This document shows, piece by piece, positions 27,440 to 36,486 of a DNA stretch of 64,000 nucleotides (position 1 is its first letter; each line of letters begins with the position of its first letter). A program made the position numbers and the translations under genes. Location: positions 310,001 through 374,000 of the forward strand of contig NZ_BAAAUX010000016.1 in assembly GCF_039534165.1 (NCBI RefSeq). The letters run 5' to 3'. The stretch comes from Saccharopolyspora_D taberi (lineage in GTDB: Bacteria; Actinomycetota; Actinomycetes; Mycobacteriales; Pseudonocardiaceae). The notes below the pieces were generated by a model. The model was not told the DNA's origin and searched no databases. It saw only the letters and a program-made list of their open reading frames with translations.

Positions 27440-28330
27440 TCAACGGTCCGCTGCCGAGACCTCGGCGAACAACCGCTGCACCAGGCTGAGCCAGCCCGCC
27501 GAGGTCGGGGTGAAGTGCAGGTGGAAGCGCGGGTGCTCCAGCAGCCACTTCCGGACCGTGGGGTGCATCTGCGTCCCGTGGTTGTCGCAGACCAGATGCA
27601 GATCCAGTTCGGGCTGGACCCGGGTGTCGATCGCCTTGAGGAACCGGACGAACGCCCGGTGCCGGTTGCTGCGCGGGCCGATCACCTTGCCCGCCTCGTC
27701 CAGGGCGGCGATCAGGAACGCGGTGCCGTGGCGGTCGGGGCCCCGGGTGGTCCGCTCGGGCGGCGGCACGTGCTCGGCGGACTTGCGGTCAGCGGCCAGG
27801 ATCAGCGCCTTCTTCGGCGGATCGATGCAGATCCCGACCACGTCCCGGACACCGTCCACCCGCAACGGGTCGGTGATCATCTGCCAGGCGTCGGCCAGGT
27901 GCGGTTCGAGGCCGAACTCCCGCCAGATCCGCGAGATCGCCGTCTGCGACATCCCGGTGGCCTCGGCCATCGACCGGGTCGACCAGGGGCCGCCGCGGCC
28001 TTCGGGCTGCTCCCGGAGGGTCTTGGTCACCACCAGCTCGACCTGGGCGGCGGTGATGGTGCGCGGCGCGCCGGGGCGGGGTTCGTCGTCGAGGCCGCCG
28101 ATCCGGTCGGCCAGGAAGCGCCTGCGCCACTTGCCGACCGTGGGCAGCGACACGCCGAGCCGGCGCGACACCTCGCTGTTGGACAGCCCTTCCGCGCACG
28201 CCAGCACGATCCGGGCCCGCAGCGCCAGTGCCTGCGCGGTCTTTCCACCGCGGGCCAGCGCTTCCAACGTCTCCAGTTCCTGGTCGGTCAACTCCAGCGG
28301 TGCCAACTTCGGGCCACGGGTGTCTGTCAT
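27440..28330 (-). pseudogene. IS630-family transposase, degenerate
   Basis: The 296-residue frame begins with the usual IS630 HTH (RARIVLACAEGLSNSEVSRR, then LGVSLPTVGKWRRRF) and has a DDE-type core. The common DEKSQIQALDR segment is altered to DRKS and the following 20 or so residues are missing. DNH and FTPTSAGWLSLVQRLFAE carry the second and third acidic positions. It then stops at SAADR, about 60 residues short of intact relatives. The element is therefore internally deleted and C-terminally truncated. It lies directly behind cydC, at the junction towards the phenazine core genes. No clean terminal inverted repeats were found. Confidence 0.8.
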
Positions 28331-28441
28331 TCCTCGAAACTATCAACCGACTATTGACTCGGAAGGAGAACCGGGAGAATTCGATAGCGGAACTACGTCG
28401 GTCCGGAACTGCTGATCAGTTCACTATCCGTTACCGCTTAC

Positions 28442-29476
28442 TTAGGTGCGAACCGCGCGCAACGCGTGGTGAACGAGGAGGAAACCGTAGAGTTCCTGCT
28501 CGACTCCCGCGGGTTGCCGGGATCGCAGCACGAAGTCCGGTCCCTGCAGCGCTTCGACTTCTTCCAGCGCGTTTTCGGTTTTCCGGAGTCCGTCGTGCAG
28601 ATCGGCCAGTTCGCCTGCCGGGGCCTGGTCGGGCCGGAGAATGGTGGTCACCAGCCGCCCGGCGGCGGTTTCGACGACGCGGACGCGTACCGGGTCGCCG
28701 CACTTGGTGATCAGTTCGGAGGAGTAGGAGCCGTCGTCGAATCGCTCCACCACCGGCAGCGGGGTGCGGTGCCGGGCCCGCCACAGCAGGTCGGCGCCGG
28801 TGGCCGAGGCCGGGCACCACAGGTCGAAGTCCGGGGGCCGCCTGCCCGCCAGGAGCAGCATTCCCGGTCCCAGCCGGGAGAACAGCCTGCGGCGCACCGT
28901 TTTCTCCGGGGTGCGCAGCGGAGCCGTCTCGGCGGCGAAGACCGCGTTCGTCCCGCATTCGGCGAGCACGCCGACCCGCGCCTGCGGATAGGCGTTGCGC
29001 CCGGCATTTCCGGGACGACCGAAATGCTCCAGATTGCTGTCGGTGACCGGCAGGTCGAAAGTCGTGCTGTCCAGGGAAACCAGTCGCCTGCCGCGGTAGC
29101 GCGGGCCCGTCGACAGCCGGCACGCCCGGGCGAAAAGCGCTTTGAGCGGCTCCGGGCCGAGCCGGGCGCGCGCCCGGGACAGCGCCGCGGTGGTGGGCTC
29201 GCCGGGCTGCGTCCGGCCGCGCCGCGCCCACTCCAGACCATCGGTCAGCCGCCGGGTGACCGACTCGTATCCTTCCTGGTTGAACAAGCACATCGCGAGC
29301 ACGAAGTACACGACCACCTGCGCGGGCAGCAGCCGGGACCGCAGCTGCGTGCGCCCGGTGCAGTCCACCGCCGCGTCGACCAGTTCCGGGGGAAAAGTCC
29401 GGATCAGCACCCCGATCGCGATCCGGTCCGGCAGGCTTTCGTCCGACAGCGGATGGCGTTGACCAGGTCTGGGCAC
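28442..29476 (-). pseudogene. IS4-family transposase, degenerate
   Basis: The 344-residue frame opens with the IS4 N-terminal domain (RIAIGVLIRTFPPELVDAAV, then LPAQVVVYFVLAMCLF) and contains SLDSTTFDLPVTD with the first catalytic Asp. Where relatives have LLLADRGF with the second Asp, this protein has LLLAGRRPPDF, so the Asp is lost. It ends right after ELYGFLLVHHALRA, about 100 residues early. It is probably inactive. Together with the IS630 remnant it marks the border between the cyd block and the phz core operon. Confidence 0.72.
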
Positions 29477-30111
29477 CGCAGAAGCCTACAAGGGCAAAGT
29501 CAGCGGTAACAGCCTCGCGACGACCCATATGTGAACGATATTCATGTGATGTTCGGACAACTCGTCATCCGATGGACGCGCGGCCGTTCGGTGCATCCAC
29601 TCCTGCGGCATTCGTTCTCCGGTTCTGGTACGAATCGTCCAGCGGTGCCGAGAAAATGCCGGTTCGTGCCGCCGGTGGCGAACTCCGGTCACCGCGGAGT
29701 GGAGGCCATGGAAGGGCGTCCGGAGCAGTCCGGGCAAGTAATATAACCGCCTCGATCTGAGCTCATTACTTCGCGCGAACGCGTCTTGTGACGACCCATA
29801 GCTGTTGTTGACACTCCGATACGGCGCGTGCATAGAATGGCTCCCGTCCAACGGCGGCCACATCTTAGGGGTTGTTGTCGGACCTCACTGGGGAGAATTG
29901 CGGTACGAGTGCCGATGCCTGTTCGCGGACGCGATGGGGGTAGGAATCGCCGCGCACGGGTATCGGCGCGGATGACGGTCGAAGAATGACGCGGTGCACG
30001 GGAAGAATTCGACGGCGGGAACCGGCGCGGCCACGGTTTCGGCGAATTCCGCCTCGAACCCGGACGCACCACTCGCGAACAACTCACGTCCGGATGATTG
30101 CGAGATCCGAA
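29477..30111 (+). promoter_or_regulatory. Control region of the core phz operon
   Basis: This 635-base gap before phzB2 holds no convincing gene. TTGACA (29808-29813) and TAGAAT (29833-29838), 19 bases apart, form the best promoter candidate. Two copies of GACGACCCATA (29520-29530 and 29791-29801) are spaced about 270 bases apart, the second just before the promoter. AAGTAAT and ATTACTT (29737-29743, 29765-29771) form a further inverted repeat. These could bind the ParB-like or LysR regulators. Confidence 0.45.
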
Positions 30112-30609
30112 GTGTCGATTGACATCGAGCGAACCTGGTCCGACGAACAGGACGTGGTCCTGCGCGGCCGAAACCGGGAAACCGTCGAGAAGTTCATGCG
30201 GACCAGCAGGGAGGCGCGGCTCGGGCGCTACACCCTCTACACCGAGGACGGCAGCGCGGGGCTGTGGCTCACCGACGTCGGCAGGCCGATCGTGGTCCAG
30301 GGCAGGGAGAACCTGAAGACCCACGGCGAACTGTCGCTGAAGGTGCTGCCGGACTGGCAGTGGCTCGACGTGCGGGTGTTCGCGACCCAGGACCCGAACC
30401 AGTTCTGGGTGGAGTGCGACGGCGAGGGCGAGATCCGGTTCCCGGGCTATCCGGTCGGCCACTACCGCAACCATTTCGTGCATTCCTTCCAGCTCGACGA
30501 CGGCCGGATCGTGCAGAGCCGCGAGTTCACGAATCCGATCGAGCACATGCGCGCGCTCGGCATCGCCACGCCGAAGATCGAGCGGGACTGGATCCCCAGC
30601 CACGACTGA
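30112..30609 (+). CDS. phzB: Phenazine biosynthesis protein PhzA/PhzB homologue, copy 2
   Basis: A 165-residue PhzA/B-family protein, the same length as copy 1 at 16994 when started at GTG 30112. An in-frame ATG at 30094 would add six residues. Shared text includes GRNRETVEKF, LYTEDGSAGLWLTD, KTHGELSLKVLPDW, WVECDGEGEIRFPGYP and QSREFTNP, retaining the acid/base His and Glu. It leads the core operon phzB2-phzC-(PabAB-like)-phzD-phzE-phzG. Two such proteins could form a heterodimer, as PhzA and PhzB do in Pseudomonas, but here the genes are 13 kb apart. Confidence 0.92.
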   Translation: MSIDIERTWSDEQDVVLRGRNRETVEKFMRTSREARLGRYTLYTEDGSAGLWLTDVGRPIVVQGRENLKTHGELSLKVLPDWQWLDVRVFATQDPNQFWVECDGEGEIRFPGYPVGHYRNHFVHSFQLDDGRIVQSREFTNPIEHMRALGIATPKIERDWIPSHD

Positions 30610-30713
30610 ACCACGGCGGTGCACCGCGGGGACGTCGCGATTCCCCCGGGGAGCGGCGGCGGTGCCCGCACCGATCCTGCAGTCCAAGACATCCAGAACC
30701 AGAGGGATTCCGC

Positions 30714-32144
30714 ATGAAAACCGTTCAGCACACTTCTCCCGGGGGATCGTCCGGGGCTGCTGGGGACCGGACCGCGCAGGTGCTCGACCCGGCCGGGAAC
30801 TGGCATCCGTCGATGTGGCGCACCCTCCCGGTCAAGCACCCCACCAGGTGGGCGTCGAGACCGGTCCTGAGCACGGTTCGCGACCACCTCCGCTCCGCTC
30901 CGGCGCTGACCACCGCCGCGGACGTCCGCGCGTCGTTCGACGCGCTGGCCGCGGTCAGCGCGGGCGACGCCTTCGTGGTGCAGGCCGGTGACTGCGCCGA
31001 GCCGTTCGGTTCCGAGCTGGTGCGCGGTGTCGCCGGGCGGGACCGGGTGATCGGGTCGATGGCGACCCGGCTCAGCGCGGTGCTGGACAAGCCGGTGGTC
31101 ACGATCGGCAGGCTCGCGGGCCAGTTCGCCAAGCCCCGCTCCAAGCCGACCGAGGTGGTCGACGGCCGGGAGCTGCCGAGCTTCCGCGGGCTGATCATCA
31201 ACGGCCCGGACTTCGAGGAGCGCTCCCGCACGCCCGACGCGCGGCGGATGATCGCGGGCTACTACAACGCCAAGGCGGTCTTCCACGAGCTGCACCGGAT
31301 CGCCCACCACAACGCGTCGAACCTGCTCGACCTCCCGCTGCTGGTCGACCCGACCGGCACGCACGAGGTGGACGCCCTGCGGCACCTGGGCGAGCACTCC
31401 TCGTCCCGCCCGGCCGACGGTTCGCTGTCCTCGGCGCTGGCCGGATACGGCACGACCCGCCGCGCCGCGGCCGGATGGCAGCACCGCGGCCTCTGGACCA
31501 GCCACGAGGCGCTGGTCCTGGACTACGAGGAACCGCTCGTCCGGCGCGACCAGGTCACCGGGCAGTGGTACCTCGCCTCCACCCACGTCCCGTGGATCGG
31601 GGAGCGCACCCGCGACGTCGACAGCGCCCACGTCCGCTTCCTCGCCGGCCTGTCCAACCCGCTCGCCTGCAAGATCGGCCCCAGCGCGGACGTCGACGAG
31701 GTGCTGCGCCTGTGCGCGGTGCTCGACCCGCACCGGGAACCGGGCAGGCTCACGCTGATCCTGCGGATGGGACGGGCAAAGGCCGACGAGCGGATCGGCG
31801 CGATCGTCTCGGCGGTCCGCGACGCGGGCCACCCGGTGGTGTGGATGTGCGATCCCATGCACGGCAACACGATCGCCACGAAGTCCGGGTTCAAGACCCG
31901 CAGGCTCGACGACATCGCCGCCGAGATCAGCAGCTTCTTCCACCACGTGCGGGCCGCGGGGCAGTGGCCGGGAGGCATCCACCTGGAGATGAGCCCCGAC
32001 GACGTCGGCGAGTGCCTCGACGCCGGCGCCGGGCCCGACGCCGACGTTTCCGGCTCCTCGTACGAGACCCTGTGCGACCCGCGCCTGAACGGCTCGCAGG
32101 CGCTGGTGATCAACGAGATCGTCGGGGACCTGCTCGCAGGCTAA
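30714..32144 (+). CDS. phzC: PhzC, class II DAHP synthase
   Basis: A 476-residue class II (plant-type) 3-deoxy-D-arabino-heptulosonate 7-phosphate synthase. It condenses phosphoenolpyruvate and erythrose 4-phosphate, the entry step of the shikimate pathway, and raises chorismate supply for phenazines. Family motifs include VVQAGDCAEPF, TIGRLAGQFAKPRS, WTSHEALVLDYEEPL, NPLACKIGPSA, WMCDPMHGNT and GGIHLEMSPDDVGECL. The start ATG at 30714 lies 104 bases after phzB2. Dedicated DAHP synthases in such clusters are usually insensitive to feedback by aromatic amino acids; that is family knowledge, not seen here. Confidence 0.93.
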   Translation: MKTVQHTSPGGSSGAAGDRTAQVLDPAGNWHPSMWRTLPVKHPTRWASRPVLSTVRDHLRSAPALTTAADVRASFDALAAVSAGDAFVVQAGDCAEPFGSELVRGVAGRDRVIGSMATRLSAVLDKPVVTIGRLAGQFAKPRSKPTEVVDGRELPSFRGLIINGPDFEERSRTPDARRMIAGYYNAKAVFHELHRIAHHNASNLLDLPLLVDPTGTHEVDALRHLGEHSSSRPADGSLSSALAGYGTTRRAAAGWQHRGLWTSHEALVLDYEEPLVRRDQVTGQWYLASTHVPWIGERTRDVDSAHVRFLAGLSNPLACKIGPSADVDEVLRLCAVLDPHREPGRLTLILRMGRAKADERIGAIVSAVRDAGHPVVWMCDPMHGNTIATKSGFKTRRLDDIAAEISSFFHHVRAAGQWPGGIHLEMSPDDVGECLDAGAGPDADVSGSSYETLCDPRLNGSQALVINEIVGDLLAG

Positions 32145-32170
32145 GCGATCACCGACGACTAGGACGCCCA

Positions 32171-33787
32171 ATGCGCACTCTGCTGATCGACAGTTACGAC
32201 TCCTACGTCTACAACCTCGCCCACCTGATCGCCGACGTCAGCGGGGCGGAGCCGGTCGTGGTCCAGCTCAAGGACCTCGACTCGCCGGACGCGATCGCCG
32301 GTTTCGACAACGTGGTCGTCTCGGGTGGTTCCGGCCGGTCGGACCGCAGCGCCGACTTCGCCGCGCTGGTGCGTGCGGCGGGTTCGGCCGTGCCGGTCCT
32401 GGGCCTGGGACTGCGGGAGATCCCCGGCTCGCGGGGCAGGCACAGCCGTTTCGAGGGCTCGGTGAGCGGGCACGGCAGGCTGAGCCGGGTTTCCCACTAC
32501 GGCGCCGAGATGTTCTCCGGAGTGCCGGACGAGTTCACCGCCGTCTGCGGTCCGTCGTTCCAGCTCCCCGACCCGCTCCCGGAGGAGCTGCGGGTCGCGG
32601 CGCGCGACGGTGACGGCGGGGTCGTGGCGGTGGTCCACCGGGATCTTCCGCAGTGGTGGGCGCAGTTGCACCCGGAGTCGATCCTGACCGAGCACGGCGC
32701 GCGGCTCATCGAGAACTTCAACGCGCTGACCCGGCGGGTGGCGGGCGGCGTCCGCTCGGTGCCCGCGCCGCGCGCGCCGCTCACCGCGCCGATCGGCTCG
32801 GCGCAGGAAGCGCCGGGCAGGCTCGTCCACCAGTGCCACGTGCGGATCGTGGACCGCCGGGTCGACCGCGCCGCGGTGTTCGAGGAGCTGTTCGCCGACG
32901 CCGGCCACCGCTGCTGGCTGGACTTCGACAACTCCGGCGCGGGCGAGCCGCGGTTCTCGGTGCTGGCCGGGGGCGGGCCGCTCTCCGAGCTGATCAGCGG
33001 GCGGCCGGGCGAGCCGCCGGTGGTCGCCTTCGCCGACGGCCGTGCGGACGAGCGGGTCGAGGGCTCGGTCTTCGACCACATCGGACGGGAGCTGTCCCGG
33101 CGCGCCGTGCTCGCGCCGGAGCTGCCGTTCGAGTTCGCGGGCGGCTACCTCGGCTGGCACGCGGCCGACACCGGGGAGACCGACTGGCTGTTCGCCGACC
33201 GCATGGTGGTGGTCGACCACCTGTCGAGCACCACCTACGTGATGTGCCTCAGCGCCGACTCCCCGGTCGAACCCGAGGCCGCGCGGCAGTGGTGCGACGC
33301 GGCCGTCGCCGCGATCCGCCGCCTGCCGGGCGAACCGGTCGACGGCCGCTCCGGCTCGCACCTGGCGAACCTGCGGCTCGACGGCGCGGAGATCGCCTGC
33401 TCCGCCCTGGAACGCGTCGTGCGGGTGGACGCCGACGGGTGGGTGGAGGCCCGGACCGCGGTCGCACCGGCCGACGGCGAGGGCCTGCTGACCGTGGACC
33501 TGCTCCGCAACGAGCTCGGGCGGGTGTGCTCGGTCGGAACCGTGTCGGTGCCCGACCTGATGGACGCCGACGACCGCGCGGAGGTCGTGCCGACCGTCCG
33601 GGGACGGCTGCGCGCGGGAGCCGGCGCGATCGACGCGGTGCGCGCGGTGCTGTCCACGGCGGGCGACCAGCGCGGCTTCGTCGGCTGGTTCTCCAGCACC
33701 GGCGCGGCCCACCTGAAGTCCGCCGACCTGGTCGTCGAACGGTCCGGTCACGACGGCACGACCGTGCTGGACACAGCAGCCAAATAG
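32171..33787 (+). CDS. PabAB/ADC-synthase-like protein lacking catalytic motifs
   Basis: A 538-residue protein built like fused aminodeoxychorismate synthase: a glutamine amidotransferase part (1-190) and a TrpE/PabB-like part (about 215-538). Both are damaged. In the amidotransferase the nucleophile Cys of PVLGVCLGHQ is Gly80 (PVLGLGLREI) and the SPGPG oxyanion strand reads SGGSG; His167 and Glu169 (HPES) remain. The chorismate part keeps FEFAGGYLGWHA, LFADRMVVVDH, LLTVDLLRNELGRVC and STVRGRL-like text, but lacks the PIxGT and GSMTGAPK motifs and is about 150 residues short. It sits 26 bases after phzC and 35 before phzD with an intact frame, so it is expressed and possibly non-catalytic, perhaps a partner of PhzE. 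Confidence 0.75.
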   Translation: MRTLLIDSYDSYVYNLAHLIADVSGAEPVVVQLKDLDSPDAIAGFDNVVVSGGSGRSDRSADFAALVRAAGSAVPVLGLGLREIPGSRGRHSRFEGSVSGHGRLSRVSHYGAEMFSGVPDEFTAVCGPSFQLPDPLPEELRVAARDGDGGVVAVVHRDLPQWWAQLHPESILTEHGARLIENFNALTRRVAGGVRSVPAPRAPLTAPIGSAQEAPGRLVHQCHVRIVDRRVDRAAVFEELFADAGHRCWLDFDNSGAGEPRFSVLAGGGPLSELISGRPGEPPVVAFADGRADERVEGSVFDHIGRELSRRAVLAPELPFEFAGGYLGWHAADTGETDWLFADRMVVVDHLSSTTYVMCLSADSPVEPEAARQWCDAAVAAIRRLPGEPVDGRSGSHLANLRLDGAEIACSALERVVRVDADGWVEARTAVAPADGEGLLTVDLLRNELGRVCSVGTVSVPDLMDADDRAEVVPTVRGRLRAGAGAIDAVRAVLSTAGDQRGFVGWFSSTGAAHLKSADLVVERSGHDGTTVLDTAAK

Positions 33788-33822
33788 CGGGCAGCCCAAC
33801 AGAGAAAGGAAGGGGGATCACG

Positions 33823-34485
33823 GTGGGGATTCCGACCATCAAGCCCTATCCGATGCCAACGGCGGACGAGTTACCCGCCAACACCGCGCGGTGGACCGTC
33901 GATCCGCGGCGCGCGGTGCTGCTCATCCACGACATGCAGCGCTACTTCGTGCGGCCGTTCCCGGCAGGCGAGTCACCAGGCACGCCGCTCGTGGCCAACA
34001 TCGCCGCGCTGCGCGACCGGTGCGCCGAGCTGGACGTGCCGGTGGCCTACACCGCCCAGCCGGGCGGCATGACCGAGGAGGAACGCGGTCTGCTCAAGGA
34101 CTTCTGGGGTCCGGGCATGCGGGTCGAGCCCAGCGACCGGGAGGTGGTCGACGAGATCACCCCGGCGCAGCACGACTGGACCTTCACCAAGTGGCGCTAC
34201 AGCGCGTTCTTCCGCTCCGACCTGCTGGAGCGGATGCGCGCGCAGGGCCGGGACCAGCTGATCGTCTGCGGTGTCTACGCCCACGTCGGGGTGCTGATGA
34301 CCGCTGTCGAGGCGTTCACCAACGACATCCAGACGTTCCTGGTCGCCGACGCGGTCGCCGACTTCACCCCGGAGTTCCACCGGCTCGCGGTCGACTACGC
34401 CGCGCAGCGCTGCGCGGTCGTCGAGACCACCGGGTGGGTCCTCGGGCACCTCGACGCCGCGCTCGAAGTGGCGGCGACGTCATGA
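33823..34485 (+). CDS. phzD: PhzD, isochorismatase (ADIC hydrolase)
   Basis: A 220-residue isochorismatase-family enzyme that hydrolyses the vinyl ether of 2-amino-2-deoxyisochorismate to give DHHA and pyruvate. The catalytic Asp37 lies in LLIHDMQRYF, Lys123 in FTKWRYSAFF, and GVYAHVGVLMTA is the PhzD signature around the cis-peptide. The GTG at 33823 has GGAAGGGGG upstream. The stop overlaps the phzE start (ATGA), so the enzyme that makes its substrate is translationally coupled. Confidence 0.95.
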   Translation: MGIPTIKPYPMPTADELPANTARWTVDPRRAVLLIHDMQRYFVRPFPAGESPGTPLVANIAALRDRCAELDVPVAYTAQPGGMTEEERGLLKDFWGPGMRVEPSDREVVDEITPAQHDWTFTKWRYSAFFRSDLLERMRAQGRDQLIVCGVYAHVGVLMTAVEAFTNDIQTFLVADAVADFTPEFHRLAVDYAAQRCAVVETTGWVLGHLDAALEVAATS

Positions 34486-36392
34486 GCCCGGAACCCGTGA
34501 GCACAGAACCGGTGAGCCCGGAACCGGTGAGCGCAGACCTGCTGGACCGCGTGCTCGGTCCCGAACCCCCGCCCTTCGCGCTGATCCACCGCCCGGAGGC
34601 GAACGGACCCGACACGCTCGACGTGCTGGTCGGGGACGTGTCCACACCGGACGGACTGGCGGCGATCGACCTGCCCGGCCAGGGCGGCGGGCCCGGTCAC
34701 GACGTGCTGGCGCTGATCCCGTACGGGCAGATCGCCGAACGCGGCTTCGCCGCACCGGCCGACGACTCCCCGCTGCTGGCCATGGCCGTCACCGAGCAGG
34801 CGACCACTCCGGTCGCCGCCGTCCTGGACCGGCTTTCCGGCCTGCGGGTGCGGATCCGGGGCGAGCACTTCGACCCCGACGACGAGACCTACGCGGCCAC
34901 CGTCCGCAGGGTGGTCGACGAGGAGATCGGGGAGGGCAACGGCGCGAACTTCGTCATCAAGCGCTCCTTCGTCGCCGACATCGTCGACTACGACGTGCAC
35001 AGCGCGCTGGCGTTCTTCCGCGCCCTGCTGGAGCGGGAGTCCGGCGCGTACTGGACGTTCATCGTGCACACCGGCGACCGCACCTTCGTCGGCGCGAGCC
35101 CGGAGAGGCACGTGAGCCTGCACGGCGGCACGGCCGTGATGAACCCGATCAGCGGCACCTACCGCTACCCGCCGTCCGGCCCGGCGCTCGACGGCGTGCT
35201 GGGTTTCCTGGCCGACGTCAAGGAAACCGACGAGCTGTACATGGTCGTCGACGAAGAGCTCAAGATGATGTCGCGGATCTGCGACGGCCGGGTGCGGGTG
35301 GTCGGCCCGTACCTGAAGGAGATGGCCAGGCTCGCGCACACCGAGTACTTCATCGAGGGGCACAGCACCCGCGACCCGCGAACCATCCTGCGGGAGACGA
35401 TGTTCGCCCCGACCGTGACCGGCAGCCCGCTGGAGAGCGCCTGCCGGGTGATCAGCCAGTACGAGCCGGAGGGGCGCGGCTACTACAGCGGGGTGCTCGC
35501 GCTGATCGGCCGCGACGAGCACGGCGCCAGGACGCTGGACTCGTCGATCCTCATCCGCACCGCCGAGATCGACGGCGGGGGACGGGTGCGGGTCGGCGTG
35601 GGCGCGACGCTCGTGCGCCACTCCGACCCGGAGTCCGAGGTCGCCGAGACCCGGGCGAAGGCGGCCGGCCTGCTGGCGGCGCTGACCCCGTCCGGGGCGG
35701 TGCGGTTCGCCGAGCACCCGACCGTCCGCGCGGCGCTGCGGGAGCGCAACTCCCACATCGCCGGCTTCTGGCTTGCCGACGCCTCGTTGCACACGGGCGC
35801 GGCGGTCGCCAGGGGCGTGCGCCAGGTGCTGGTGGTCGACGCCGAGGACACCTTCACCGCGATGCTCGAACACCAGCTGCGGTCGCTGGGCGTGGAGGTC
35901 GCGATCCGCAGGTTCGACGAGCCGTACTCGTTCGGCGAGCACGACTTCGTGGTGATGGGACCGGGACCGGGCGATCCGCGGCGTACCGAGCACCCGAAGA
36001 TCGCGCACCTGCACTCGGCGGTGGCGACCCTGCTCGAACAGCGCAGGCCGTTCCTGGCGGTCTGCCTGAGCCACCAGGTGCTGAGCCTGCGGCTGGGCCT
36101 GGAGGTGCGCCGCCGCGACGTCCCGAACCAGGGGCTCCAGCGCGAGATCGACTTCTTCGGGATCAACGAGCGGGTCGGCTTCTACAACACCTTCGCCGCG
36201 CACAGCACGCAGGACAAGATCACGTGCGACGGTGTCGGGGTGGTGGAGGCCAGCCGGGACACCACCACCGGGGAGGTGCACGCGCTGCGCGGCCCGTTCT
36301 TCGCGTCGATGCAGTTCCACGCGGAGTCGGTGCTGACCCAGGACGGCGTGCGGATCATCGCCGAGCAGATGAACGCGGCTCTGGGGGCGTGA
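34482..36392 (+). CDS. phzE: PhzE, 2-amino-2-deoxyisochorismate synthase
   Basis: A 636-residue fusion of an anthranilate-synthase-like domain and a glutamine amidotransferase. It aminates chorismate to ADIC without releasing pyruvate. The chorismate domain shows NPISGTYRYP, ELYMVVDEELKMMSRICDG and APTVTGSPLESACRVI. The C-terminal amidotransferase has MGPGPGDPRRTEHP, the nucleophile Cys in LAVCLSHQVL and the His/Glu pair in QFHAESV. The N-terminus carries three PEPVS-type repeats (residues 3-18), probably a disordered tail. The start overlaps phzD. All active-site motifs missing from the PabAB-like protein two genes upstream are present here. Confidence 0.95.
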   Translation: MSPEPVSTEPVSPEPVSADLLDRVLGPEPPPFALIHRPEANGPDTLDVLVGDVSTPDGLAAIDLPGQGGGPGHDVLALIPYGQIAERGFAAPADDSPLLAMAVTEQATTPVAAVLDRLSGLRVRIRGEHFDPDDETYAATVRRVVDEEIGEGNGANFVIKRSFVADIVDYDVHSALAFFRALLERESGAYWTFIVHTGDRTFVGASPERHVSLHGGTAVMNPISGTYRYPPSGPALDGVLGFLADVKETDELYMVVDEELKMMSRICDGRVRVVGPYLKEMARLAHTEYFIEGHSTRDPRTILRETMFAPTVTGSPLESACRVISQYEPEGRGYYSGVLALIGRDEHGARTLDSSILIRTAEIDGGGRVRVGVGATLVRHSDPESEVAETRAKAAGLLAALTPSGAVRFAEHPTVRAALRERNSHIAGFWLADASLHTGAAVARGVRQVLVVDAEDTFTAMLEHQLRSLGVEVAIRRFDEPYSFGEHDFVVMGPGPGDPRRTEHPKIAHLHSAVATLLEQRRPFLAVCLSHQVLSLRLGLEVRRRDVPNQGLQREIDFFGINERVGFYNTFAAHSTQDKITCDGVGVVEASRDTTTGEVHALRGPFFASMQFHAESVLTQDGVRIIAEQMNAALGA

Positions 36393-36486
36393 CGGACGCG
36401 ACCGGATCCGGTGGGATGGCTGCCGGAAACCGACAGCTCGAAACCGGCAGCTCGAAACCGAGACTGCGAACCGACAGGAGAATTCA
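36393..36486 (+). repeat. Short tandem repeats in the phzE-phzG spacer
   Basis: AGCTCGAAACCG occurs twice in a row (about 36427-36453), with a partial third copy (CGAAACCGA). The 94-base spacer also carries the AGGAGA ribosome-binding site of phzG. The repeats may affect translation of phzG or be neutral slippage products. Confidence 0.5.

Noticed and set aside
29486..29863. Minus-strand open frame of 125 codons in the phz control region
   Set aside because: No motif, no start signal and no codon bias. The region has promoter-like AT-rich patches instead.
32171..33787. Functional aminodeoxychorismate or anthranilate synthase
   Set aside because: The amidotransferase Cys and the PIxGT and GSMTGAPK motifs of the chorismate domain are missing, so ordinary catalysis is unlikely.
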